Source: CAG-791 sp963650385 (GTDB taxonomy: Bacteria > Bacillota > Clostridia > Lachnospirales > Lachnospiraceae). From it: DNA of 64,000 nucleotides. Shown here piece by piece: positions 8,371 to 17,283 of the stretch (position 1 is the first letter of the stretch; each line of letters opens with the position of its first letter). Below the pieces are notes generated by a model. It was not told the DNA's origin, ran no database searches, and saw nothing but the letters and a program-made list of their open reading frames with translations. The translations under genes and the position numbers were made by a program. The stretch covers positions 1 to 64,000 of the forward strand of contig CAVJLL010000007.1 of the NCBI GenBank assembly GCA_963650385.1. The letters are read 5' to 3'.

Positions 8371-9546
8371 TTACTGTCTGGTATATCTGCGCAGGAACGG
8401 AAGCAGCTCTCCCAGTGCTGCCGCTGCTGCATCCGCATCCTCCTCCGTATTCATCACAGAGAAGCTGAAGCGCAGCGTGGAATCCAGATGCTCCGCGGGA
8501 ATCCCAATCGCTGTCAGTGTATCCGAGGTATGCGGATGGTTGGACGCGCAGGCACTTCCGGCCGACACATAAATTCCCTTCTCCTCCAGTGCATGAAGGA
8601 GCACCTCGGCACGAATGCCGTCAAAGGACAGGCTGACAACGTGCGGTGCGGTCTGCGAAAGCGACAGCCCGTGCATCGCATTGACATGCACGCCTTCTAT
8701 CTGCAGCGCCCGGTCCAGAAACCGCTGCTTGATGGCATAAAGCCTTCCGATTTCCGCATCAAAATCCTTATACAAAAGCTGGGCCGCCAGGGCCATCCCG
8801 GCAATTCCCGCCACATTTTCCGTGCCGCTGCGCAGTCCCTTCTGCTGACCGCCGCCGTACATGATGTTGGTGATCTTCACATGATCCCCTACATAAAGGA
8901 GGCCGATTCCCTTCGGCGCATGGATTTTATGGCCGCTTGCCGCCAGAAGATCGATGTGGAGCTTCTTCGGATTGATCTGAGCCTTGCCGAAGCCCTGTAC
9001 CGCATCGACATGAAACAGGGTCTGCGGATTCTTGCGTTTGATGCATTCCCCGATCTCACCGATGGGTTCCAGTGCGCCAACCTCGTTGTTGGTGTGCATA
9101 ACCGAGACCAGGACGGTATCCTCCCGCACGGCGGCTTCTACATCCTCCGGCCGGACAAGGCCGTTTTCATCCACAGGAAGATAGGTCACCTCATAGCCCT
9201 GGGTCTCCAGATATTTCATGGTCTCCAGAACCGCCGGATGCTCAATCTGCGTCGTGATCAGATGCCTGCCCGACCGCTGGTTAGCCCTCGCTGCGCCAAT
9301 CAGTGCAATATTGTCGGATTCCGTTCCGCACGAGGTAAAATACAGATTCTGCGGGCTGCATTTCAGAATATCCGACAGTGTTTTTCTGGCCGTGCGGATG
9401 CGGTTTTCCGCTTCGACCCCTTTATGATGCATGCTGGAGGGATTGCCGTATTCTTCCAGATAAATGGTATTCATCAGCTGCGCAACCTCCGGAAAAACCC
9501 GGGTGGTTGCGGAATTGTCCAGATAAATTTCTCTTGCTGTACTCAT
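8371..9546 (-). CDS. cysteine desulfurase, NifS/NifZ type
   Basis: A 391-residue PLP enzyme that takes sulfur from cysteine as a persulfide. Signature elements are the N-terminal YLDNSATT, the His/Gln and Lys region ASGHKIHAPKG with the PLP-binding Lys, and the loop GSACASNHP with the persulfide-forming Cys. It begins at the ATG at 9546, where the NifS family begins; GGAGG lies 10 nt upstream. Because it directly precedes a rhodanese-less ThiI, its most probable job is the same as Bacillus NifZ: sulfur donor for tRNA s4U. A general iron-sulfur role cannot be ruled out. Confidence 0.92.
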   Translation of the reverse strand: MSTAREIYLDNSATTRVFPEVAQLMNTIYLEEYGNPSSMHHKGVEAENRIRTARKTLSDILKCSPQNLYFTSCGTESDNIALIGAARANQRSGRHLITTQIEHPAVLETMKYLETQGYEVTYLPVDENGLVRPEDVEAAVREDTVLVSVMHTNNEVGALEPIGEIGECIKRKNPQTLFHVDAVQGFGKAQINPKKLHIDLLAASGHKIHAPKGIGLLYVGDHVKITNIMYGGGQQKGLRSGTENVAGIAGMALAAQLLYKDFDAEIGRLYAIKQRFLDRALQIEGVHVNAMHGLSLSQTAPHVVSLSFDGIRAEVLLHALEEKGIYVSAGSACASNHPHTSDTLTAIGIPAEHLDSTLRFSFSVMNTEEDADAAAAALGELLPFLRRYTRQ

Positions 9547-9622
9547 CTGTATTTTGCCTCCGGTCGCTGCCGGATTGCAGTGCTCCCGCAATCCTTAAAG
9601 CATCGTACCTGTTACCGCCGTA

Positions 9623-9648
9623 TTTCAACGCGAATGAACTGCCCGCTG
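9623..9648 (-). repeat. dispersed repeat family 2, copy at the rsmE 3' end
   Basis: This 26-base segment (beginning tttcaacgcgaatgaactgc on the plus strand) matches 20840-20865 at about 21 of 26 positions. Both copies lie a few bases beyond the stop codon of a minus-strand gene. Confidence 0.5.
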
Positions 9649-9653
9649 TGCAG

Positions 9654-10400
9654 TCATCCGATCTCTGTAATATAAATCAGCCATGCCAGCACGGTAAGCC
9701 CCGCCGTTTCCGTCCGCAGAATCCGATTCCCGAGAGAAATCGGGTGAATTCCCGCCTCTTTGGCAGCTGCGATCTCCTCTTTGGCAAAGCCGCCCTCCGG
9801 TCCGATAAAGACGCTGATGCTCTGCCCCGGCCGAAGGCTTTCCAGGTATTCCTTCGCAGAGCCGTCATTCTCCTGCAGCTCATACGGGATCACGCGCAGC
9901 TCTGTCGTTTCCTTCGCGTAGGAAATCGCCTCTTTCATGCTCATCGGTGCATGGACGGTCGGTATGATGCCGCGTCTGGACTGCGAGGCCGCCGATTCCG
10001 CTATGGTCTGCCAGCGGCTCACCTTTTTCTGCGCCTTTGCGGCATCCAGCTTCACCACGCACCGTTCCATGCTGACCGGGATGATCTCCGCCGAGCCCAA
10101 CTCCACCGCCTTCTGAACGATCAGATCCATCTTGTCGGACTTGGGAATTCCCTGGAACAAAAGGACGCGAACCGGAAGCTCCACATCTTTTTCCTTGACA
10201 AAGCGAAGGCGGCACAGAACCGCGTCCGCCTCAAAGGCTTCAATTCCGTAGCGATATTCCCTGCCGTCTCCGCCGATGCTGACGCTGATCTCTTCACCGG
10301 GCTTCAGCCGCATGACATTTCGTATATGGTTCACCTCAGGTCCGGTAATCCGCAGAAGGTCTCCTTCTGTGTCCTCCGGCGCCGCAAACAGATGCAGCAT
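9654..10400 (-). CDS. rsmE: 16S rRNA (uracil-1498-N3)-methyltransferase RsmE
   Basis: A 248-residue SPOUT-class methyltransferase that methylates U1498 in the ribosomal decoding region. The N-terminal PUA-like domain carries HIRNVMRLKPGEEISV, and the SPOUT knot contains IGPEGGF (199-205) and SLGNRILRTETAG (222-234), which form the SAM pocket. Start at 10400 follows GGAGGTG and matches the family; an upstream Met would add five residues. It sits directly after prmA, an arrangement (dnaJ-prmA-rsmE) common in Firmicutes. Confidence 0.95.
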   Translation of the reverse strand: MLHLFAAPEDTEGDLLRITGPEVNHIRNVMRLKPGEEISVSIGGDGREYRYGIEAFEADAVLCRLRFVKEKDVELPVRVLLFQGIPKSDKMDLIVQKAVELGSAEIIPVSMERCVVKLDAAKAQKKVSRWQTIAESAASQSRRGIIPTVHAPMSMKEAISYAKETTELRVIPYELQENDGSAKEYLESLRPGQSISVFIGPEGGFAKEEIAAAKEAGIHPISLGNRILRTETAGLTVLAWLIYITEIG

Positions 10401-10464
10401 AGCACACCTCCGCACATCCCGGTGTCTTCCGTCCGGCCTCCGATGCCGGCAGCTGCAGAAAGCC

Positions 10465-11463
10465 TTAGTTCTCCGGCTTCTGTCCGGTCACACACCGCCA
10501 CTCTCCCTGCGCAGTCACTCCAAGGACCTTTAACCCTGCGGACCGCATGGCATCGGCCACAAGGTCCTGCTTGCCGTCCAGAATGCCGCTGGTGATAAAT
10601 ACCCCGCCCGGCTTTAACGCCTTTACCGCAGCCGGTGTCAACGGGACCAGAACATCCGGAAGGATGTTGGCCGCCACGATATCATATGCCTCGTATCCAA
10701 CCTCCTGCTGCACCGCAGCATCGTCGGTCAGATTTCCCAGAATCACATGGAATTTGCCGGCATCCACGTGGTTTGCCTCCAGGTTTGCCTGAATCGCCGG
10801 TGCCGCACAGGGGTCCAGATCCGTTCCCACCGCGTCAGCAGCTCCCAGCATCAGCGAAAGAATGGACAGAATTCCGCTCCCGGTTCCCACATCCAGGATG
10901 CGCGTATCCTTGGTCAGATAGCTGCGGATCTGCCGGATGCACAGCTGCGTAGTCTCATGTGCACCGGTTCCGAAGGCGGTTCCGGGATCGATGTGAAAGG
11001 TCAGCGCCGGCTTCCGGTCCTCCTCCTGCGGCTGTTCCCAGGAAGGGATCACCAGAATGTCATCGATCCAGAACTGATGAAAGAACTGCTTCCAGTTGTT
11101 CACCCAGTCGATGTCCTCGGTCTCTTCAATGGTAACGACGCCATCGCCGATGTCCGCGCCGAACCCGCGCAGCATCGCGATCTGCTCCTCCATCTCGCGC
11201 TTTACGTCCTCCGGCTTTTTCTCGATGCCGTCGATCAGGAGCCTTCCGTCCGGTGTCTCCTCCAGAAAGAAGCTAAGGACAGCGCTGCCGTCATCGGCAG
11301 GACCCTCCGGCAGAATATCTACGAACATCTGCTCCTTTTCTCTTGCCGTCAGAGGAACATGGTCCTCGATCTGCGCACCGTACAGGCCAATGTCCTGCAT
11401 GGTGCTGACCAGAATATCTTCTGCCTCGGCAGTTGTCCGAACGCGGAATCTCATCCATTTCAT
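10465..11463 (-). CDS. prmA: ribosomal protein L11 methyltransferase PrmA
   Basis: A 332-residue SAM-dependent enzyme that trimethylates ribosomal protein L11. The family motif FGTGAHETTQ precedes the SAM-binding loop LDVGTGSGILSI, and NILPDVLVPLTP corresponds to the catalytic NPP-like region. The N-terminal third (about 1-125) is the substrate-recognition domain. GAGGAG is placed 8 nt before the ATG at 11463. It is the fifth gene of the hrcA operon, so it is likely co-induced by heat stress. Confidence 0.94.
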   Translation of the reverse strand: MKWMRFRVRTTAEAEDILVSTMQDIGLYGAQIEDHVPLTAREKEQMFVDILPEGPADDGSAVLSFFLEETPDGRLLIDGIEKKPEDVKREMEEQIAMLRGFGADIGDGVVTIEETEDIDWVNNWKQFFHQFWIDDILVIPSWEQPQEEDRKPALTFHIDPGTAFGTGAHETTQLCIRQIRSYLTKDTRILDVGTGSGILSILSLMLGAADAVGTDLDPCAAPAIQANLEANHVDAGKFHVILGNLTDDAAVQQEVGYEAYDIVAANILPDVLVPLTPAAVKALKPGGVFITSGILDGKQDLVADAMRSAGLKVLGVTAQGEWRCVTGQKPEN

Positions 11464-11514
11464 AGGGCTTCTCCTCACCGCAGATCTTCAGCGCGGCACA
11501 CGGCTGCGCTGCCG

Positions 11515-12684
11515 TTATTTCCAGAACTTCTTACGTTTTCCCTTGACCGTTTCCGTGGGGCCTTCCCCGGACGAACCGGCGCGCTCTGCCGCATGCAGGC
11601 TGTCACCGGTCAGCTGGTCGAATTTCTCCAGCAGCTCCCGTGCCTCCTTGCTGAGCTTGACAGGAGTCTCCACCGTCAGCGTCACGTACTGGTCGCCGCG
11701 GATATTCTTATTCTGAAGGCTCGGAACGCCCTTCCCCTTCAGCCGGACTCTGGTTCCTGTCTGCGTGCCTTCCTTTACGTCATACAGCACCTTGCCGTCC
11801 ACGGTGTCAATAACAACCGAGCCGCCCAGCGCAGCTACCGCATAGGAAATGGTCACGTTGGTGTACAGGTCATTGTCCTGACGATAGTAGTTCGGATCCT
11901 CTTCCACCAGAACCTCTACCATCAGATCACCGCGCGGGCCTCCGTTGATGCCCGGCTCTCCCTTTTCTGAAATACGCACGCTCATTCCGCTCCGTATACC
12001 GGCCGGAATCGTAACCTCAATCTGCTTGCGGCTGCTCGTGTATCCGCTGCCGCCGCAGGTGGAACATTTCTCCTCTATGATCTTGCCGCTGCCGCTGCAG
12101 CCGGGGCACGTCTGTACGTTCCGAACGGTCCCGAAAAACGACTGCTGCGTATATACCACCTGCCCCTTGCCGCCGCATTTCGGACACATCTTGGGGCTGG
12201 TTCCCGGCTTGGCACCGGTGCCGCCGCAGGTCGGGCAGGGATCCTTGAGATTCAATGTCAGCGTCTTGGTGGCGCCGAACACAGACTCCATGAAGCTGAT
12301 CCGCACACTGGTGCGGATGCTCGCTCCCTTCATCGGTCCGTTCGAATTCTGACGAGCTCTTCCTCCGCCGAAAATATCGCCGAAGATATCACCGAACATA
12401 TCCGAGAAATCCGCACCGTTAAAATCAAAGCCACCGCCGCCGTAGCCGCCGGTCCCGTCAAATGCTGCATGGCCGAACTGATCGTACTGCTGCCGCTTGG
12501 ACGCATCGCTCAGAACCGCATATGCCTCCGATGCCTCCTTAAACTTTGCAGCAGCCTCCTCACTGGGATTCACATCCGGATGGTATTTCTTTGCCAGCTG
12601 ACGGTATGCTTTTTTTATTTCCTCTTCTGTAGCGCTCTTATCGACGCCCAGCACCTCATAATAATCTCGTTTCTGCTCTGCCAT
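11515..12684 (-). CDS. dnaJ: chaperone protein DnaJ
   Basis: A 389-residue Hsp40 that stimulates DnaK ATPase and delivers unfolded clients. The J domain has HPD at residues 35-37, followed by a Gly/Phe-rich segment (about 76-110) with two FGDIFG motifs and four CxxCxGxG zinc modules between Cys150 and about residue 215. The C-terminal client-binding domain is complete. AAGGAA lies 7 nt before the ATG. It is separated from dnaK by 107 bp containing a GC-rich hairpin (12717-12740), which may lower dnaJ expression relative to dnaK. Confidence 0.98.
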   Translation of the reverse strand: MAEQKRDYYEVLGVDKSATEEEIKKAYRQLAKKYHPDVNPSEEAAAKFKEASEAYAVLSDASKRQQYDQFGHAAFDGTGGYGGGGFDFNGADFSDMFGDIFGDIFGGGRARQNSNGPMKGASIRTSVRISFMESVFGATKTLTLNLKDPCPTCGGTGAKPGTSPKMCPKCGGKGQVVYTQQSFFGTVRNVQTCPGCSGSGKIIEEKCSTCGGSGYTSSRKQIEVTIPAGIRSGMSVRISEKGEPGINGGPRGDLMVEVLVEEDPNYYRQDNDLYTNVTISYAVAALGGSVVIDTVDGKVLYDVKEGTQTGTRVRLKGKGVPSLQNKNIRGDQYVTLTVETPVKLSKEARELLEKFDQLTGDSLHAAERAGSSGEGPTETVKGKRKKFWK

Positions 12685-12716
12685 ACGGTTTTTCCTTTGC
12701 TTTTTACATGACGCAA

Positions 12717-12740
12717 CCCGGGACAGTCTCCCGCCCCGGG
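12717..12740 (-). promoter_or_regulatory. GC-rich hairpin between dnaK and dnaJ
   Basis: Two copies of the self-complementary CCCGGG flank a 12-nt loop in the dnaK-dnaJ spacer. There is no T-tract, so it is more likely an mRNA processing or attenuation structure than a terminator. Confidence 0.35.
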
Positions 12741-12791
12741 CTTCATCATCTTATTGCATTGTTTTCTTCATTGCAAGCCGGTGCATCCGGA

Positions 12792-14660
12792 TTATACCTC
12801 GCGGTAGTCTCCATCCACAACATCATCAGCTCCTGCCTGCTGGCCTCCCATGTTCGGGTCCTGACCTGCCTGCTGGCCTCCTGCCTGATTCTGCTGCATG
12901 TTCTGATACATCGCATTGAAAAGCTGCTGCGAATCGTTCATCAGCTTCTCCTTGCCGGACTTCAGTGCATCGACATCCGCGTCGCTGATGTCAGGCTGAT
13001 CCTTGGTGCGCTCGAGTACCGCCTTCAGCTCAGAAAGATCCGACTCAACCGTAGCCTTGTTGGAAGCATCTACCTTGTCTCCTGCCTCCTTCAGTGCCTT
13101 CTCAATCTGGAAGACAGCGGAGTCAGCGTCGTTTCTCGCATCAATGGCTTCCTTGCGCTTCTTATCCTGTGCCTCGTACTCCTTGGCATCCTTGATGGCC
13201 TTCTCAATGTCAGCATCCGACATGCTCGAGCCGCCGGTAATGGTGATGTGCTGCTCCTTGCCGGTGCCAAGATCCTTTGCTGCCACCGTAACGATGCCGT
13301 TGGCATCAATATCAAAGGTAACCTCGATCTGCGGAACACCTCTCATTGCAGGCGGGATGCCGTCCAGACGGAACTGGCCGAGGGACTTATTGTCCTTTGC
13401 GAACTTACGCTCGCCCTGAAGGACATTGATGTCCACTGCCGTCTGATTGTCAGCTGCTGTAGAGAAGATCTGGCTCTTCTTGGTCGGGATGGTGGTATTG
13501 CGCTCAATCAGAGGTGTAGCAATGCCTCCCATGGTCTCGATGGACAGCGTCAGAGGTGTTACATCCAGGAGGAGTACGTCCCCTGCACCTGCATCGCCGG
13601 CAAGCTTGCCGCCCTGAATGGCTGCGCCGATTGCAACGCACTCATCGGGGTTGAGGCTCTTGGACGGCTCGTGGCCGGTCAGCTGCTGAACCTTATCCTG
13701 TACGCAGGGAATTCTGGTCGATCCGCCTACCAGCAGAACCTTTCCAAGATCCGCATTGGTAAGGCCGGCATCCTTCATGGCATTCTGTACCGGAATTGCC
13801 GTCTTCTCAACGAGATCGCGGATAAGATCCTCGAACTTAGCGCGGGACAGATCCATATCAAAGTGCTTCGGGCCCTCTGCAGTAGCTGTGATGAAGGGCA
13901 GATTGATGTTGGTTGTGGTCGCAGAGGAAAGCTCCTTTTTAGCCTTCTCTGCTGCCTCCTTCAGTCTCTGCATCGCCATCTTATCGCCGGAAAGATCAAC
14001 GCCTTCCTTGGCCTTGAACTCGCTGACCATCCAGTTCATGATGCAGTTATCAAAGTCATCGCCGCCAAGGTGCGTATCGCCGTTGGTGGAAAGAACCTCG
14101 ATGACACCGTCACCGATCTCAATGATCGAAACATCGAAGGTACCGCCGCCAAGGTCGTATACCATAATCTTCTGTTCCTTCTCATTGTCCAGGCCATAAG
14201 CCAGTGCTGCTGCTGTAGGCTCGTTGATGATTCTCTTTACATCCAGACCTGCAATCTTGCCGGCATCCTTGGTTGCCTGGCGCTGTGCATCGTTAAAGTA
14301 TGCAGGCACCGTGATGACTGCCTCGGTAACCTTCTCGCCCAGGTAGCTCTCTGCATCGTCCTTCAGCTTCTGAAGGATCATGGCTGAAATCTGCTGTGGG
14401 CTGTACTTCTTGCCGTTCAGGGTGCGGCCGTTGTCCGTACCCATATCTCTCTTGATGGATGCAACCGTATTCTCTGCGTTGGTAACTGCCTGACGCTTGG
14501 CAGGCTCGCCGACCAGACGATCGCCGTTCTTGGTGAATGCCACAACAGAAGGTGTTGTTCTGGCGCCTTCCTTGTTGGCGATAACAGTGGGCTGTCCGCC
14601 CTCCATAACTGCTACGCAGCTATTGGTAGTTCCTAAATCGATACCAATGATCTTACTCAT
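12792..14660 (-). CDS. dnaK: chaperone protein DnaK (Hsp70)
   Basis: A 622-residue Hsp70 ATPase chaperone. The phosphate-1 motif IGIDLGTTNSCVAV begins at residue 4, the second phosphate motif is VYDLGGGTFDVSI, and the adenosine motif is LLVGGSTRIP. The substrate domain carries LLLDVTPLTLSIET, and the protein ends in a Gly/Gln-rich tail and VVDGDYREV. The start at 14660 gives the canonical N-terminus; the 13 residues upstream in frame are not conserved. It is third in the CIRCE-controlled operon. Confidence 0.98.
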   Translation of the reverse strand: MSKIIGIDLGTTNSCVAVMEGGQPTVIANKEGARTTPSVVAFTKNGDRLVGEPAKRQAVTNAENTVASIKRDMGTDNGRTLNGKKYSPQQISAMILQKLKDDAESYLGEKVTEAVITVPAYFNDAQRQATKDAGKIAGLDVKRIINEPTAAALAYGLDNEKEQKIMVYDLGGGTFDVSIIEIGDGVIEVLSTNGDTHLGGDDFDNCIMNWMVSEFKAKEGVDLSGDKMAMQRLKEAAEKAKKELSSATTTNINLPFITATAEGPKHFDMDLSRAKFEDLIRDLVEKTAIPVQNAMKDAGLTNADLGKVLLVGGSTRIPCVQDKVQQLTGHEPSKSLNPDECVAIGAAIQGGKLAGDAGAGDVLLLDVTPLTLSIETMGGIATPLIERNTTIPTKKSQIFSTAADNQTAVDINVLQGERKFAKDNKSLGQFRLDGIPPAMRGVPQIEVTFDIDANGIVTVAAKDLGTGKEQHITITGGSSMSDADIEKAIKDAKEYEAQDKKRKEAIDARNDADSAVFQIEKALKEAGDKVDASNKATVESDLSELKAVLERTKDQPDISDADVDALKSGKEKLMNDSQQLFNAMYQNMQQNQAGGQQAGQDPNMGGQQAGADDVVDGDYREV

Positions 14661-14785
14661 ATTCCGCTCCGTTTCCGTGTCCTTTGACACAAGATCCACA
14701 ATCCGCTTTGTTGATTGTTATTACCTTTATATGATCAACTCCCTTTCGGAGATTGATATTAAAGCTGTAAAACTCAGTTCTGCAT

Positions 14786-14801
14786 GGCTCTGAATAGTTA
14801 C
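14786..14801 (+). repeat. dispersed repeat family 1, core copy at the grpE 3' end
   Basis: Exact copy of the 16-base core ggctctgaatagttac, ending one base before the grpE stop codon (14803-14805). Other exact copies are at 40-55, 63160-63175 and, inverted, 35189-35204. Confidence 0.7.
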
Positions 14802-14802
14802 C

Positions 14803-15468
14803 CTACTCCGATGCTACTGCCACCATGCTGTGCCGCAGCACCTGATCGTGATACATGTACCCCTTCTGAAGCTCCTGGGCTACAACGCCGCTGGCGTATT
14901 CCGTACTCTCCACCTGCATAACAGCATTGTGAAGATTCGGATCAAATTCCTTCCCGACCGCTTCAATCGGTGTTACGCCGAACGCCTCCAGCTGCTTGAT
15001 CAGCTGTGCGTAGACCCTCTTCATGCCGTCCACGAAGGGATCCTCCTGATCCGCCTCCTCAACCGTAGCGAATCCTCTCTCGAAATTGTCCACAATGGGA
15101 AGGATTTTCTCAATTACATTCTTCTCTCCCATGGAGAACATCTGCTCTTTTTCCTTATCCGTGCGTTTGCGGTAGTTGTCAAACTCCGCCATCTGCCGCT
15201 TCACGCGGTCCTCTAAGGTCTCGATCTTCTCCTTCAGCTCAGATCGCTCTTTGTCTGCCTTCTTGTTTCTGGAAAAGAATCCCTTTTTCTCAGCACCGGA
15301 TTCCTCCTCGGATGCATCCTCCGGTGAAGCTTCCGCCTCCTCGGCCGTATCCGTCTTCTCTTCCGATACGTCCTGTTCCGCTGCGGCCTGCTCTGCATCC
15401 TCAACGGGGATCTCTGCAGAATTCACTTCCTCCTGACCGGTATCCGCGGCCTTATATTCCTCGCTCAT
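14803..15468 (-). CDS. grpE: nucleotide exchange factor GrpE
   Basis: A 221-residue co-chaperone that releases ADP from DnaK. The first 80 residues are an unusually long acidic Glu/Ala-rich tail, followed by the long coiled coil (about 75-135, including LKEKIETLEDRVKRQMAEFD) and the GrpE signature region FDPNLHNAVMQVE with the beta domain behind it. AGGAGGA is located just upstream of the ATG at 15468. It lies between hrcA and dnaK. The stop codon abuts a copy of repeat family 1. Confidence 0.96.
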   Translation of the reverse strand: MSEEYKAADTGQEEVNSAEIPVEDAEQAAAEQDVSEEKTDTAEEAEASPEDASEEESGAEKKGFFSRNKKADKERSELKEKIETLEDRVKRQMAEFDNYRKRTDKEKEQMFSMGEKNVIEKILPIVDNFERGFATVEEADQEDPFVDGMKRVYAQLIKQLEAFGVTPIEAVGKEFDPNLHNAVMQVESTEYASGVVAQELQKGYMYHDQVLRHSMVAVASE

Positions 15469-15528
15469 AGTCTTCCTCCTGTCGCTCTCTGATATCACTC
15501 TGACCGTACGCCGCAGGTGCGGCTCCGT

Positions 15529-16557
15529 TTATTTCTGATACAGAGCATCGAGCTGCTTCATAATATTCTTCAGCGTACCGATGACCTTGTCATAATCCAT
15601 TCGTTTCGGTCCGATCACGCCGACCGTTCCCTTCATGCCTTCGCCCAGATCGTAGGTTGCTGTAACAACGCTGCAGTTCCTCATCCCGTCGGTGGGCATC
15701 TCATTGCCGATATAGACCTGAATGCCCGTCTCACTGGTCTCGGAAAGCGTCTCCTGAACAATACTGCCCAGTGCCTCCTTCTCCTCAAAGCTGCTGATCA
15801 GCTCGCCCATCTGGGTCGTGTCACCTGCAATCTCCGGATAACGCAGAATGTTGGTCGCGCCACTGGTATAAATCTTCGGGCCCTTCCCCGGCTGCACCGC
15901 CTGTGCTGCCGCGTCAATTACCTTCTCTACGATTTCCTTGTGGTCACCGGCCTGCTGCTTGAGTGAGGCGATCAGTCCTAAATTCACCTGCTCCACCGGA
16001 ACGCCGCACAGCGCATTGTTCAGAACCATATTCAGCCGGAACAGCGTTTTCTGATCCAGGACCTCCTCGGTTCGGATCATGGCATTGCGGACCAGATTCC
16101 CTTCGATGACGATGACCGCGAGAACATTCTCCGCATCCACCTGCGAGAGCTGGATGAACTTGATCTTGTTCTGCCGGATCTCCGGTGCGGAAATCATGGA
16201 GGCATAATTGGTGTTGGCCGCCAGGAGCTTTGCCACATCCTGCAGGAGATTCTCCAGACGATCCTGTTTCTCCAGGAGGACATTCTGCATACTGCTCAGC
16301 TTCTGTCTCTCATCCCGGAGCATATCATCCACATAAATCCGGTAGCCCTGATCCGTCGGAATCCTGCCGGCCGAAGTATGCGGCTGTGTGATCAGTCCCA
16401 TCTCCTCCAGGTCTGCCATCTCATTCCGAATGGTAGCGGAGCTGAGATTCAGATCTGTATACTTGGAAATCGTCCGGCTCCCGACCGGTTCGCCGGTTTC
16501 CAGGTAATTTCGGATAATGGCCTGCAATATTTTCATTTTACGTTCCTGCAGTTCCAT
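15529..16557 (-). CDS. hrcA: heat-inducible transcription repressor HrcA
   Basis: A 342-residue repressor that binds CIRCE and is kept active by GroEL. The N-terminal winged helix contains KMKILQAIIRNYLETGEPVG and SSATIRNEMADLEEMGLI; the GAF-like and dimerisation region follows. The ATG at 16557 follows AGGAGG (3-4 nt spacing) and yields the family N-terminus (MELQERKMKILQ, compare the usual LDERKLKIL). A further in-frame ATG at 16584 lies inside the CIRCE operator and has no ribosome binding site, so I reject it. First gene of the operon; it represses itself through the operator at 16574-16600. Confidence 0.96.
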   Translation of the reverse strand: MELQERKMKILQAIIRNYLETGEPVGSRTISKYTDLNLSSATIRNEMADLEEMGLITQPHTSAGRIPTDQGYRIYVDDMLRDERQKLSSMQNVLLEKQDRLENLLQDVAKLLAANTNYASMISAPEIRQNKIKFIQLSQVDAENVLAVIVIEGNLVRNAMIRTEEVLDQKTLFRLNMVLNNALCGVPVEQVNLGLIASLKQQAGDHKEIVEKVIDAAAQAVQPGKGPKIYTSGATNILRYPEIAGDTTQMGELISSFEEKEALGSIVQETLSETSETGIQVYIGNEMPTDGMRNCSVVTATYDLGEGMKGTVGVIGPKRMDYDKVIGTLKNIMKQLDALYQK

Positions 16558-16573
16558 TTTCCTCCTGTCGTTG

Positions 16574-16600
16574 TTAGCACTCATTTATATCGAGTGCTAA
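16574..16600 (-). promoter_or_regulatory. CIRCE operator
   Basis: TTAGCACTC, a 9-base spacer and GAGTGCTAA form a perfect 9-bp inverted repeat, the consensus HrcA-binding CIRCE element. It lies just downstream of the promoter at 16615-16643 and about 20 bp before hrcA. Confidence 0.97.
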
Positions 16601-16614
16601 CAATCACTGAACAT

Positions 16615-16643
16615 AATCTAGCACCGCCCCCCGGCAATGTCAA
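16615..16643 (-). promoter_or_regulatory. sigma-A promoter of the hrcA operon
   Basis: On the minus strand TTGACA (16638-16643, consensus) and TAGATT (16615-16620) are separated by 17 bp. The predicted start near 16608 places the CIRCE element at the beginning of the transcript, the usual arrangement. Confidence 0.8.
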
Positions 16644-16670
16644 CGGAAGAAAGATTAAGAAAAAATAAAA

Positions 16671-16700
16671 GTCTCCCCTGCAGTTTCCCGCAGGGGAGTC
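16671..16700 (-). terminator. intrinsic terminator after the DUF6465 gene
   Basis: A 9-bp stem CTCCCCTGC/GCAGGGGAG with an 8-nt loop is followed on the minus strand by TTTTATTTTTTC. It separates the gene at 16741-17283 from the hrcA promoter. Confidence 0.85.
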
Positions 16701-16740
16701 CCATTTCTCAGATAATGTCCTTGTCTGTATCCGCCGTTCC

Positions 16741-17283
16741 TCAAATATCGAAGGAAAGCTCGTCCTGGCCGTTAACAACAACGTATGCCTTGCGCTCTTC
16801 CGGCTTCACGTAAATCTGTGCTGTCTTGAAATCTGCAACGTTCTTGCCCTGATCATACTGCCATACGTCCTTTGCAGACTGCAGCAGGCGGTCATAGGTG
16901 TAATCGTTTCCGCCGAACTGAAGGATAACCTCAGCCTCGATCTTAGCAGCCGCCTTCTTGGCCGGTGCCTTTGCGGGCTCTGCCTTCTTAGCCGGCTCAG
17001 CCTTCTTCTCGGCCGCCTTAGCGGGCTCTGCCTTCTTGGCCGGCTCAGCCTTCTTCTCGGCTGCCTTTGCAGGTGCTGCCTTCTTCTCTTCTGCCTTTAC
17101 AGGCTCCTTCTTAGCGGTTTCTGCCTTCACGGCCTCTTTTGCAGCTGCTTTCTTCTCCACGACGCTCTCCTCTTTCACTGTCTGTTTTACTTCTTCTGTC
17201 TTTGCCGCTTCCTTCGCGGGAGCGACTCCCTTCGAGTTAAAGTTTGCTTTTACTGTTGCAACCGGCTTTTTCTTCGTACTCAT
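16741..17283 (-). CDS. DUF6465 family protein with a Lys/Ala/Glu-rich N-terminus
   Basis: A 180-residue protein of unknown function. Residues 1-115 are low-complexity, rich in Lys, Ala, Glu and Pro, with a 16-residue unit (AAEKKAEPAKKAEPAK) repeated almost exactly and encoded by a 48-bp tandem duplication at 16973-17068. The C-terminal about 60 residues (EVILQFGGNDYTYDRLLQ onward to LSFDI) form a compact conserved domain typical of DUF6465 proteins in Lachnospiraceae. AAGGAGA lies 7 nt before the ATG at 17283. The tail resembles histone-H1-like or ribosome-associated basic/acidic linkers, but no function can be assigned. It has its own promoter and terminator. Confidence 0.8.
   Translation of the reverse strand: MSTKKKPVATVKANFNSKGVAPAKEAAKTEEVKQTVKEESVVEKKAAAKEAVKAETAKKEPVKAEEKKAAPAKAAEKKAEPAKKAEPAKAAEKKAEPAKKAEPAKAPAKKAAAKIEAEVILQFGGNDYTYDRLLQSAKDVWQYDQGKNVADFKTAQIYVKPEERKAYVVVNGQDELSFDI
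16973..17068 (-). repeat. 48-bp tandem duplication in the DUF6465 gene
   Basis: Two nearly identical 48-bp units (16973-17020 and 17021-17068) encode 16 residues each in the low-complexity N-terminal region. The reading frame is kept, so copy number could vary without disrupting the gene. Confidence 0.7.

Noticed and set aside
6926..8572. 548-codon plus-strand frame opposite thiI and the desulfurase gene
   Set aside because: It spans two well-supported minus-strand genes and their spacer, with no family resemblance.
12708..14387. 559-codon plus-strand reading frame opposite dnaK
   Set aside because: It mirrors a highly conserved gene, has no ribosome binding site and its translation resembles no protein; it is an antisense shadow of GC-rich coding sequence.
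16582..16584. Upstream ATG as the hrcA start
   Set aside because: It lies inside the CIRCE operator and has no ribosome binding site, whereas the ATG at 16557 follows AGGAGG and matches the family N-terminus.
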